Shown in pieces: positions 30,460 through 36,855 of a DNA stretch of 47,827 nucleotides (positions are counted from its first letter, which is position 1; each line of letters opens with the position of its first letter). Position numbers and translations under genes: made by a program. The stretch is from a virus. Below the pieces are notes generated by a model, which saw only the letters and a list, made by a program, of their open reading frames with translations, searched no databases and was not told the DNA's origin. The stretch covers positions 1 to 47,827 of the IMG/VR virus record IMGVR_UViG_3300031578_000067. One strand, 5' to 3'.

Positions 30460-30716
30460 CCAGCATTCCTCACCAAAACGTCAAAGTGCGCACGTCTGGC
30501 AAAACTGATAGTGTTGCCAACGTGAAACAACACCAACAACTTCCCCCACCTGGCAACCGGGATAGGCCGAGCATCGGCCATAATGCGGGCCGTATGAGTA
30601 GGAGACTGCGGCACTGTGTTTCCACACTCCAGATACCGCCGTTGCATTCTCTCTCTGAGTCTTGACAGTCGTACTATTTCCAAGTGCTCATGCGCTATGG
30701 CTTCATAATTCAACAT
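30456..30716 (-). CDS. Hypothetical protein, 86 aa
   Basis: ATG at 30716 after GGAGGGTTGGACG, the third gene with this leader. Helical basic N-terminus (R-L-S-R-L-R-E-R-M-Q-R-R). No family. Confidence 0.55.
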   Translation of the reverse strand: MLNYEAIAHEHLEIVRLSRLRERMQRRYLECGNTVPQSPTHTARIMADARPIPVARWGKLLVLFHVGNTISFARRAHFDVLVRNAG

Positions 30717-30752
30717 CGTCCAACCCTCCATTCCTTTTCGTGCTTGTCGTGT

Positions 30753-31115
30753 CTAGTGCGACTCCTCGAATTCTTCGGAGTCCGTCTCGCCCACAAACTC
30801 AGCGATGGACGGGAAGCGGGTAACCGGGACATAGCGCGTCCTCTCGCGTACCGTGACAATCCGTTCGTCCCGGTCGGTCGTAATCACGCGCCGAACAACC
30901 AGGAACCGTGAATCAGCCGTCAAGTGGCAGTGCTGAAAATCGCCACAGCTTACCGCCGCCCGTGCGAATTCCACCGCCGCAGGGTCAGCATGTCGCCCAT
31001 TTCCAAACGCTACTTGCCGTTCGCCGATGGATACCGGCTTTGAACATTCGGACCCTTCCCAAATCGGGCCATAGATGGCGCCAATTAAACGTGTTTCGCT
31101 TTCAAAGTGTCGCAT
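30753..31115 (-). CDS. Hypothetical protein, 120 aa
   Basis: ATG at 31115 with GGAGG upstream. Beta-rich, with an acidic C-terminus (E-T-D-S-E-E-F-E-E). No family recognised. Fourth gene in the leftward transcript after the promoter. Confidence 0.6.
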   Translation of the reverse strand: MRHFESETRLIGAIYGPIWEGSECSKPVSIGERQVAFGNGRHADPAAVEFARAAVSCGDFQHCHLTADSRFLVVRRVITTDRDERIVTVRERTRYVPVTRFPSIAEFVGETDSEEFEESH

Positions 31116-31133
31116 TTCGTTCCTCCATTCCTT

Positions 31134-31183
31134 CTAGTGTCCTCATCCCCGCCGTCTGTCACCCGGCGGGGGAAGTGCGCTAG
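31134..31183 (-). other. Intergenic stem-loop E3
   Basis: Inner CCCCGCCG/CGGCGGGG (31147-31154 with 31164-31171) is perfect. Outer CTAG/CTAG (31134-31137 with 31180-31183) contains the stop codon of the upstream gene. Confidence 0.6.
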
Positions 31184-31326
31184 TGTGCCGGTCTCGGAAT
31201 CTTGCGCTCAAACCAGATCAAGAACAGTCCCGTACGGATCACCTTCCACCCGTTTGCGTGTAGCCGTTCCGCCTGCTTCAAACCGCGTAGTGTGCTCGTG
31301 TCAACAATCTTGTACTTGAGTGCCAT
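31180..31326 (-). CDS. Small protein, 48 aa
   Basis: ATG at 31326 preceded by GGGAGG opens 48 codons with an amphipathic pattern (L-K-Q-A-E-R-L-H-A-N-G-W-K-V-I-R-T-G-L-F-L-I-W-F). The gene fits exactly between elements E3 and E2, which supports it. No family. Confidence 0.55.
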   Translation of the reverse strand: MALKYKIVDTSTLRGLKQAERLHANGWKVIRTGLFLIWFERKIPRPAH

Positions 31327-31334
31327 GTTTCCTC

Positions 31335-31387
31335 CCTAAGCATTCACAACTGCCCACGCGCTACCATGGGCAGATAGAGTGCTTAGG
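31335..31387 (-). other. Intergenic stem-loop E2
   Basis: Outer CCTAAGCA/TGCTTAGG (31335-31342 with 31380-31387) and inner CTGCCCA/TGGGCAG (31350-31356 with 31367-31373) are both perfect. The stop codon 31383-31385 is inside the outer stem, and the ribosome site abuts its other arm. Confidence 0.65.
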
Positions 31388-31769
31388 CCGCAACGTTCAG
31401 CGCTTCCCGCTGAATCCTGCGTGCCTGCAACATCGCATCATTGGCAGTCAGATACCACTGGGAGCAGATCTGCCGCTGAGCATCAAACTTGGCCAGGTAC
31501 TCGTCAAGGTAATGGCAGCGGTACGTATCCCGCTGAGTACTGCCAGTGTAGCGGTACCTGATATGCAGTATCCCGCCCATGGAGCTATCAACGCTTGATA
31601 GCCCGAATTTGTATTGACTGCGGGGCTCCTCGGGATCTTTCGCCGTCGCAAACCAATTGATTTCACCGGCTGCCGCGTCCCAGTAGGCACGCTCAAACAG
31701 TCCAGACTCCCGCGCCATCGCGTCGAAGCGTTCCAGCTTGTCTTTTTTCGTCAGTCCGTATCTTGCCAT
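31383..31769 (-). CDS. Hypothetical protein, 128 aa
   Basis: ATG at 31769 with GGAGG upstream. The N-terminus is basic (R-Y-G-L-T-K-K-D-K-L-E-R-F). A beta part and a C-terminal helix (A-M-L-Q-A-R-R-I-Q-R-E-A-L) follow. No family. Confidence 0.6.
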   Translation of the reverse strand: MARYGLTKKDKLERFDAMARESGLFERAYWDAAAGEINWFATAKDPEEPRSQYKFGLSSVDSSMGGILHIRYRYTGSTQRDTYRCHYLDEYLAKFDAQRQICSQWYLTANDAMLQARRIQREALNVAA

Positions 31770-31783
31770 ATTTCCTCCATCCT

Positions 31784-31832
31784 TAAACGTTCACCCGGCC
31801 CCACGCGTGACCATGGGGCCGAAGAGCGCTTA
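31784..31832 (-). other. Intergenic stem-loop E1
   Basis: Inner CGGCCCCA/TGGGGCCG (31796-31803 with 31814-31821) is perfect; outer TAAACG/CGCTTA (31784-31789 with 31827-31832) has one wobble. Loop and flanks match E2 closely, but the stem bases differ with pairing kept. Confidence 0.65.
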
Positions 31833-32075
31833 CTCACACTCCACAAACGGCGCAAGCTGCGCTGATTCCAGGTCAGTCCCGCCCCCGCACGCACGGTCCA
31901 CGAGGTCCGCGTCCACCGCATGAGGGTTCAGTGCTTCACACTCGCTGTCCGTGCCGCAAGCAAACACCTGCTGGCCAGCAGGATTGACGACTATCTCAGG
32001 CACGCTCAGAAGAGCATAGCCGATAGCGACGACGGCCAACTGCCCAGCCGCGAATACCATCAATCTTTTCTTCAT
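31830..32075 (-). CDS. Exported or membrane-anchored small protein, 81 aa
   Basis: First gene of the leftward operon. ATG at 32075 after GGGAG gives a signal-anchor: M-K-K-R-L then a hydrophobic helix (8-29). The rest has four Cys (F-A-C-G-T-D-S-E-C, A-C-G-G-G, V-E-C) that may form disulphides outside the cytoplasm. A role at the cell surface of the lysogen is plausible. Confidence 0.6.
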   Translation of the reverse strand: MKKRLMVFAAGQLAVVAIGYALLSVPEIVVNPAGQQVFACGTDSECEALNPHAVDADLVDRACGGGTDLESAQLAPFVECE

Positions 32076-32098
32076 CTCATGAACTCCCTTCACTCACG

Positions 32099-32127
32099 AT
32101 ATTACCCCAAGGGGCTGAGCATGTCAA
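32099..32127 (-). promoter_or_regulatory. Consensus promoter of the leftward operon
   Basis: Read leftward: TTGACA (32127-32122), 17 bases, TAATAT (32104-32099). This is the closest consensus match in the window. TCGTGAGTG directly downstream is a half-copy of the palindrome at 32852-32885. Confidence 0.85.
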
Positions 32128-32199
32128 TAGTTATTTTGCACCTACTTGCACTTTTTTTCAGTACCCCTATTAATAGATGATGCACGAATAGCCCCTTGG
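32107..32199. promoter_or_regulatory. Paired operator-like inverted repeats between divergent promoters
   Basis: CCAAGGGGCT (32107-32116) lies in the spacer of the leftward promoter. Its exact reverse complement AGCCCCTTGG (32190-32199) overlaps the -35 box of the rightward promoter. One protein binding both could close both promoters or loop the 70 bases between. Confidence 0.6.
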
Positions 32200-32223
32200 C
32201 ATATTCCAAACCTGTGATATGAT
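32196..32223 (+). promoter_or_regulatory. Rightward promoter of the RHH gene
   Basis: TTGGCA (32196-32201) and TATGAT (32218-32223) are 16 bases apart, directly upstream of the start at 32233. The short distance means a leader of only a few bases. Confidence 0.6.
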
Positions 32224-32232
32224 TGAGATGCG

Positions 32233-32562
32233 ATGCCCCGACGACCTACACCGCCACCCGCTCACGTCCGCCAGTGGTTTGCTCGGCAAGGCCAAAAAGG
32301 CGGCGAGACGACCGCGGAGCGCATGACGCCGGAGCAACGCAGCGCCAAGGCATCCAAGGCCGCAAGCGCCCGCTGGGCCAAAGCCCGGGGCGAACAGCCC
32401 GACAACCACAAACAGCCCACTGCCCCCCCTGATACAGTTGTCACCCTCCCCCCGGACCTCGCCCAACGACTCGACGCCCTGCAGCAACGTATGGGCCTGC
32501 CCTCACGCCAGTCAGCCCTCGAGATCGCCCTCCGCGCCGGGCTCAACTCCCTCACGGGATAA
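32233..32562 (+). CDS. Ribbon-helix-helix DNA-binding protein, likely switch regulator
   Basis: The 109-residue product has a basic, Pro-rich N-terminus (1-60) and a C-terminal ribbon-helix-helix domain: the beta strand T-V-V-T-L, helix D-L-A-Q-R-L-D-A-L-Q-Q, turn G-L-P-S-R and helix Q-S-A-L-E-I-A-L-R-A-G-L. It sits alone beside two divergent promoters with matching operators, which fits a self-regulating repressor of the CopG/Arc type. Confidence 0.75.
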   Translation: MPRRPTPPPAHVRQWFARQGQKGGETTAERMTPEQRSAKASKAASARWAKARGEQPDNHKQPTAPPDTVVTLPPDLAQRLDALQQRMGLPSRQSALEIALRAGLNSLTG

Positions 32563-32581
32563 TCAGGCACTTTCCGACCGG

Positions 32582-32667
32582 GCCGACGTGGCCAAAACTG
32601 CCGGGTTTCAATTCCGTCAAGATTGTTCACCATTGAAATACTCCGTTCACAGGTGAACCACGTCGGC
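32582..32667. repeat. Nested inverted repeats after the RHH gene
   Basis: Outer GCCGACGTGG/CCACGTCGGC (32582-32591 with 32658-32667); inner TTTCAAT/ATTGAAA (32606-32612 with 32632-32638); and GTTCACC/GGTGAAC (32625-32631 with 32652-32658), which overlaps the inner pair's span. Alternative folds are possible. Confidence 0.55.
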
Positions 32668-32851
32668 ACTGTGCCCGCATTTCCCCTCGTCCCCCAGCCC
32701 TCGGCCTCATGAGTCGAGGAAATGACGGACCGACTCAGTATTTACGTGGCTTATACCCCCCTATCCCCGTATTCTCGGACCCCGACCGTGCAAGGTTTGC
32801 GCTTGGGGGAGTACCCTTGGGCTGGTGGGTGGGTAGGTCCAGGTGCTCGAC

Positions 32852-32885
32852 ATCACTCACGACTTTGTACCTTATCGTGAGTGAT
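32852..32885. repeat. Perfect 11-base palindrome arms, operator-like
   Basis: ATCACTCACGA (32852-32862) and TCGTGAGTGAT (32875-32885) flank a 12-base spacer. The half-sequence CACTCACGA also occurs at 32091-32099, at the start of the leftward transcript. Confidence 0.6.
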
Positions 32886-32970
32886 CGGCCTCGAGCCACG
32901 CCACGCTCACAGCCCTCAACGGCAAGCCAGCGCCCACGACCTCGATAGGACCACGTGCACAAGGCGCCGG

Positions 32971-33011
32971 CCCCCCCCTTCGCGGGCACGATCCCGCCCG
33001 ACCGGGGGGGG
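32971..33011. repeat. C8/G8 hairpin with inner GCGGG/CCCGC
   Basis: CCCCCCCC (32971-32978) pairs with GGGGGGGG (33004-33011), with an inner stem at 32982-32986 and 32993-32997. Homopolymer runs make sequencing errors possible. No T tract, so termination is uncertain. Confidence 0.45.
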
Positions 33012-33403
33012 TGTATCAGTTAGGGTGCGCCATCTTCCGTCGCCGGCAGTTTGGTGATAGCGTCTCTGGGTGGAAATTTCGTAGTGGGAAGAAACTTATT
33101 TTCTACGGTTTACGTGATTTTCTAGTGGTTTGAATACACCACCGGTAAGAGAAGAGGGGGTGCAGTCGATTTCGTATTTCGAACATTTTCCGATCCAAGC
33201 GAATGGTGCTTCGGGTTCAGTGAAGCAGATTCGGTTGCCCCGGTATATCGCCCATGTTCGGGGAGCCCCAACGTTGACCGTGGCGAAGTATACCTCGCTG
33301 ACTGCTGATCGGCGTTGGGCCAGTTGCGTAGCCGGTACTGCCTGGAAGCTGCGTTATCGACCGCAGGCTGAGACCAGCGAACCCGTTTGTCAATTGACAG
33401 TCA

Positions 33404-33661
33404 CTACGCATCTGTACGTTCCTTCGGGGGGGGCGCCGCGGACTCTCGGCCGCGGGAATAGATGATCTTGACGGGTCCGTGTTGATAATTGGGCTCGCCG
33501 GTTTTGCGGATTCCGCGAGAGAAGCCGCGTTGTTTTCTGAGTTGATGTTGGATGATGTGCTCGTTGCACGGGCGGCGGGGAGACTGGTCCGCGGGGACAG
33601 ACCTGAATTCGGTGAAAGGAGTTAGGCCCGAATTCGCGTCGCCCCGCCTGTACGTCGACAT
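33404..33661 (-). CDS. Hypothetical basic protein, 85 aa (uncertain)
   Basis: A leftward ATG at 33661 lies almost at the predicted transcription start of the promoter at 33669-33697, so the mRNA would be nearly leaderless. The product is basic with R-K-Q-R-G-F-S-R-G-I-R-K. Third-position GC looks like coding sequence, but no family is recognised and a G8 run near the 3' end could shift the frame. Confidence 0.3.
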   Translation of the reverse strand: MSTYRRGDANSGLTPFTEFRSVPADQSPRRPCNEHIIQHQLRKQRGFSRGIRKTGEPNYQHGPVKIIYSRGRESAAPPPKERTDA

Positions 33662-33668
33662 CGAGATC

Positions 33669-33697
33669 ATTATGCGCCGATCGCAAATCCCTGTCAA
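33669..33697 (-). promoter_or_regulatory. Leftward promoter of a mirror-image pair
   Basis: Read leftward: TTGACA (33697-33692), 17 bases, CATAAT (33674-33669). Its spacer starts GGGATTTGCGA, nearly identical to the rightward partner. Confidence 0.65.
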
Positions 33698-33757
33698 GCC
33701 CCTTGTTCCGGGCCTAAGTGCTGTTAACGTAACACCCTACTACTCACACCATGGGGA

Positions 33758-33787
33758 TTGACAGGATTTGCGAAACTAATGTATTCT
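33758..33787 (+). promoter_or_regulatory. Rightward promoter of the packaging/capsid operon
   Basis: TTGACA (33758-33763), 18 bases, TATTCT (33782-33787). The stretch TTGACAGGATTTGCGA repeats the leftward promoter in mirror image (15 of 16), so a single factor probably controls both. It is the only promoter seen before the capsid genes. Confidence 0.65.
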
Positions 33788-33860
33788 TTGAGCAGTATAA
33801 GTCGAGGCCCGCCGGCGGGGCAAGAAAAAGCAGTCGGCCACCCTGTAGCGCGGAAGCGTG

Positions 33861-34235
33861 ATGACAACTATAACTTCCTCCGCAACGATCCAATACCTGA
33901 AACCTGGGGAATCCGTAGTGGTTCGATTCAAGAAAGGGCACATTTTCCGCGCCTTCCCCTGGGAGGACGTTTTACGGATTCTGCGGCACAACTTGGCCGA
34001 TGGCGTAATCAGCCGCGGCGGCAAGTTGCTGTATCTGCGGCTGCTGGTTTCCGTGTATCTGTTTCATCGCGTGATGGCCCGGAGCAAACTTCCGCCGCTA
34101 TCCAGCCGGCATGTTTCAGCGCACTGCCAGGTGAAGGGCGCCCAGGAATGGGTGGTTCGGTTCGATAAGGCGAAGACCGGGCGAATGGGAAGCGCTGTCC
34201 GGACCGTATTCGCTGGGGGAAGGGGAAAGAACTAA
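33861..34235 (+). CDS. Hypothetical protein, 124 aa, first gene of the late operon
   Basis: ATG at 33861 (a GTG three bases before is possible) after GGAAG. Beta-rich N-terminus (S-V-V-V-R-F-K-K-G-H-I-F-R-A-F), then a helix (L-L-Y-L-R-L-L-V-S-V-Y-L-F) and a basic end. No family. Position suggests an early packaging or regulatory protein. Confidence 0.6.
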   Translation: MTTITSSATIQYLKPGESVVVRFKKGHIFRAFPWEDVLRILRHNLADGVISRGGKLLYLRLLVSVYLFHRVMARSKLPPLSSRHVSAHCQVKGAQEWVVRFDKAKTGRMGSAVRTVFAGGRGKN

Positions 34236-34684
34236 TGCAAGAAGCAGGACCATGGGCTGATCTGCTCAACTTTCCGGTCGAACGATTCTCGACCCGGCGG
34301 TATGCCACAAAGTTGGCATTGTCCACGCTGAGGAATGCGGAAATCTCCAAGTTTGAGGACTACATGATTGAGGGCTTGGTGTACCAACTGGACGCCTACC
34401 TCGCTACGGAGCCATTGGGTGAGATCAAACATCCGCTGGGCTGGTGGCAGGCGTTTAAGGAGCGGTTCTTTCCGGTTTGGTTGCTCAAGCACTGGCCGGT
34501 CGCGTACAAGACCTACAACATCAAGCTGCTGTATCCGGAGATAAATACCCGGAGCCAGCAGGGGTTCAAATTCCGTCAGCATGTGGAAGTCGCTGTTACG
34601 CAGCCCCTCCGCCCAATTCGGGACTACATGCGGGAAGTGGATGACTACATGAGCTACGAGCAGCCACTTCTAGGAGAAAACTGA
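34235..34684 (+). CDS. Hypothetical protein, 149 aa
   Basis: TAATG overlap with the previous gene. Helical with many aromatic residues (W-W-Q-A-F-K-E-R-F-F-P-V-W-L-L). No family recognised. Conserved position before the small structural genes suggests a virion or packaging helper. Confidence 0.65.
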   Translation: MQEAGPWADLLNFPVERFSTRRYATKLALSTLRNAEISKFEDYMIEGLVYQLDAYLATEPLGEIKHPLGWWQAFKERFFPVWLLKHWPVAYKTYNIKLLYPEINTRSQQGFKFRQHVEVAVTQPLRPIRDYMREVDDYMSYEQPLLGEN

Positions 34685-35262
34685 TGAGCGTATGGGCACC
34701 GAGACCGAATGGAAGACCGACATTGCTGCCGGGAAGAGGCACAGGGCGTGGCGCTGGCCGCGGCCGGCTGGTTGGGGATGCTCCGCCACTGCCAGACTTG
34801 ACCCAGCCCGCTTCTCCGTTCCTGAATCCGCTTGATCCGAACTTCAACAATCCGCAAACCCCGCCGAATTGGACGTATCCGCCGGATCAGGGGATGAATC
34901 CTCTCAACTACGGCAACGCGGTTCCGCTCCCGAACGTGATTCCCGGGACGCCGGCGGCCGGACTCGATCCGACTTCTCCGGCATTCAACAATCCCCAGCC
35001 TCTGCCGCCTGTTGATCTGGGCGCACCCCCTTCGACATTTCTGGATCCGACCGCTCCGGGTTTTGCGAATCCGCAGCCGTTGCCGGGTGTGGACCTGGGC
35101 GCGCCGTCATTCAACCAGCCGGTGAGCCCGCGGCTGATCCCCGGTCGAACCCGGCGCGGAACAGTGGCGCCGGGCGTTCCGATACCGGCCCCGCCCGCAG
35201 CCACCGGACAGCCTGCGCCGGTCAACCCATTCACCAACATCTTCAAGCAGAGGTTTCGATGA
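34684..35262 (+). CDS. Proline-rich repeat protein, 192 aa
   Basis: TGATG overlap. Residues 40-145 hold about three degenerate copies of L-D-P-x-x-P-x-F-x-N-P-Q-P-L-P-x-V-D-L-G-A; the N-terminus is Gly/Arg-rich and the C-terminus Pro/Ala-rich. Likely disordered. Such proteins can be minor virion components or scaffolds. No family. Confidence 0.65.
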   Translation: MSVWAPRPNGRPTLLPGRGTGRGAGRGRLVGDAPPLPDLTQPASPFLNPLDPNFNNPQTPPNWTYPPDQGMNPLNYGNAVPLPNVIPGTPAAGLDPTSPAFNNPQPLPPVDLGAPPSTFLDPTAPGFANPQPLPGVDLGAPSFNQPVSPRLIPGRTRRGTVAPGVPIPAPPAATGQPAPVNPFTNIFKQRFR

Positions 35263-35447
35263 ACCAGAGAATTCGCAGGAAGCTCATCAAGCAGGGTAAG
35301 ATCATCGTCCCGCCGCTATCCGTCGTGACGGTGGCGAAGCTCGATCCTGGAAACTCCCAGGAGATGTTGATTCTCACCAAAGTGGCTGGGAACACGCTGA
35401 CTGTGACGAGACCTGCGCCGTGGATTCAGAATGCCCAAAGCCTTTGA
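35259..35447 (+). CDS. Small basic beta protein, 62 aa
   Basis: ATGA overlap with the repeat protein. Basic N-terminus (N-Q-R-I-R-R-K-L-I-K-Q-G-K) followed by beta strands. The next gene overlaps its last 17 bases. Function unknown. Confidence 0.6.
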   Translation: MNQRIRRKLIKQGKIIVPPLSVVTVAKLDPGNSQEMLILTKVAGNTLTVTRPAPWIQNAQSL

Positions 35448-35595
35448 GGAGTGCGTAAAATCCGGCGGCCGTGTGCGAACGATCAACCCGAAGGCTGGGC
35501 GCTACATGCACGTCTGTTTCAAAGACGGGAAATCCTACGCGGGTGAGGTCCATACCAAGAAAAAGCTCCGGCGGGAAGTCGGTGCGAAGAGTTGA
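35431..35595 (+). CDS. Small conserved-type phage protein, 54 aa
   Basis: ATG at 35431 inside the previous gene. The pattern F-E-E-C-V-K-S-G-G-R-V-R-T and H-V-C-F-K-D-G-K-S-Y-A-G-E-V resembles small conserved proteins found beside phage packaging genes. Its 3' end overlaps the outer stem of the tRNA-like element. Confidence 0.6.
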   Translation: MPKAFEECVKSGGRVRTINPKAGRYMHVCFKDGKSYAGEVHTKKKLRREVGAKS

Positions 35596-35766
35596 GATAG
35601 TCGAGTGGTGGAATTGGCAGACACTGGAGGTGCCAGAGGTAACGTACTGGCTCGCTGTGTTCTTCTGATCCCAGAGTACAAACTGGGGTGGCCGGTAGGG
35701 GTCGCGTGAGAGCGCCGTTTGGGTTCAAGTCCCAACTCAGAGAGCCTACACATACTATCTCAATTC
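35589..35766 (+). ncRNA. Structured tRNA-Leu-like element closed by a 13-base stem
   Basis: The arms 35589-35601 and 35754-35766 (core TTGAGATAGT/ACTATCTCAA) pair over 13 bases with one wobble. Inside are a D-arm typical of tRNA-Leu (GTG, loop GAATTGGCAGA, CAC; 35608-35624), an anticodon-like stem CTGG/CCAG with only AGGTG between (compare CTTGAGGTG of tRNA-Leu(GAG), so four loop bases are missing), a hairpin CCCAG/CTGGG (35670-35687), and a perfect T-arm TTGGG/CCCAA around TTCAAGT (35719-35735). The acceptor does not pair normally. Either a decayed tRNA or a tRNA-derived RNA. Confidence 0.5.
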
Positions 35767-35785
35767 AAACAAATCGGTAAGTACT

Positions 35786-36160
35786 ATGGCCAGAAGTCCT
35801 CTTGAAACCATTGCCATCGCCAAGCACATCGCGGGACCTGACAAACGGAACCCGTTCTTCTCCTATAAGAAGAAGCCGCGAAAGGTCTTTGAGAATCCGG
35901 CAGTTGCGCTCGAAGCGAAACGCAGGCTGGTCGAACAGGCGATCGCCGATCTCTACCCCGGCCACAAGGTGGAGAAGGCAGACGTGCTGGAACGGTTCAA
36001 ACTTGGGATGTCAGAATGTCCGATCTGGCTGAAGAGCCTCACAGAAGACACGGCCATCTTTCAGCGGCCGGGAGACGGAAACATGGCTGGCGTCCGGTAT
36101 TCGATTACCGATGGCAAAGTCACTCTCGGGGAGCCCTTCCCGCTTGAACTCCAGCTTTGA
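35786..36160 (+). CDS. Hypothetical protein, 124 aa
   Basis: ATG at 35786, weak ribosome site. Basic N-terminal half (F-S-Y-K-K-K-P-R-K-V-F), a helical middle and a beta C-terminus. It directly precedes the terminase genes and may be a packaging accessory. The next gene's TTG start overlaps its stop. Confidence 0.6.
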   Translation: MARSPLETIAIAKHIAGPDKRNPFFSYKKKPRKVFENPAVALEAKRRLVEQAIADLYPGHKVEKADVLERFKLGMSECPIWLKSLTEDTAIFQRPGDGNMAGVRYSITDGKVTLGEPFPLELQL

Positions 36161-36855
36161 AACAAGCAATTTCCGGCGTGCGCGCCCAGGAGCAGGTGCT
36201 CATCTACGAGCGCTACCAGCTCGAGCGCCCCAACAATTTCGAGTACCAGAAATGGTGCGAGGCGGCAGCCGAAGAGCACGGCCTCAGCGTCAGTCAGGTC
36301 CGCCGGATCATTTCTACCGGCGAAAAGGATTTTCTCGACCAGGTTTCCCAGGCGTCGGTTTCGAAAGCCCAGCAAGTAGCCGGGCTGATGGGGCTCCAGC
36401 TTGAGGATGCCTTCGAAATCCTGAAAGAGCAGTTGCACGCCACCGAGCGCCGGCCGCTTACCGACAAAGACGGCCGGATGCAGCGCAATTGCACCCATTG
36501 TGGCGGTTCCGGAAAGACGATCATCACCGACAGCGCCACCAAGAAAGAGCGCGGGATAACCTGCCTGTACTGTGAAGGTACCGGCGGCGAAGTGATCTGG
36601 CTGGAGAAGCCGCATAATGCGGCCCGGCTGAAGGCTGTGAAGCTCTGCTTTGATCTCTTCGGCGCCGCGGCCCCCGATCAGTTGGAGATCAACGCGAAAC
36701 ACACCCATTACCATGTCACCAGCGCAGTACTCGAATCCCGGCTCACCCAACTCTACGGACAGATCCAATCCCTGCAGTCCGGAGCTACTCGCCAGATTGC
36801 GGGAAGCGGAGACGATCAGCCGGGAACTGATGGTACGAAGGGCCATCGAGGATAA
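36157..36855 (+). CDS. Terminase small-subunit candidate with HTH and zinc knuckle
   Basis: TTG start overlapping the previous stop. Residues 15-60 form a helix-turn-helix (Y-Q-K-W-C-E-A-A-A-E-E-H-G-L-S-V-S-Q-V-R-R-I-I). A DnaJ-type knuckle C-T-H-C-G-G-S-G...C-L-Y-C-E-G-T-G follows at about 110-145, and the C-terminus is helical. Placement directly before the large subunit and an HTH fit a small terminase, which recognises the packaging site. The knuckle is unusual for that family. Confidence 0.6.
   Translation: MKQAISGVRAQEQVLIYERYQLERPNNFEYQKWCEAAAEEHGLSVSQVRRIISTGEKDFLDQVSQASVSKAQQVAGLMGLQLEDAFEILKEQLHATERRPLTDKDGRMQRNCTHCGGSGKTIITDSATKKERGITCLYCEGTGGEVIWLEKPHNAARLKAVKLCFDLFGAAAPDQLEINAKHTHYHVTSAVLESRLTQLYGQIQSLQSGATRQIAGSGDDQPGTDGTKGHRG

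Larger units (their letters stand above)
32563..33403. other. About 840 bases without a convincing gene; palindrome-rich
   Basis: Open frames here are short, lack ribosome sites and give no protein-like pattern. The region holds nested inverted repeats (32582-32667), a perfect 11-base palindrome pair (32852-32885), a C8/G8 hairpin (32971-33011) and an AT-rich stretch with ATTTTCTA repeats (about 33095-33130). Regulatory or recombination sites are likely. Confidence 0.5.

Noticed and set aside
32606-32638. TTTCAAT...ATTGAAA resembling a CRISPR repeat end
   Set aside because: It occurs once, with no repeat-spacer array and no cas genes.
33130-33465. Rightward 111-codon frame in the regulatory region
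   Set aside because: No ribosome site, no family pattern, and it crosses a G8 run. The opposite-strand reading next to a promoter is slightly more plausible.
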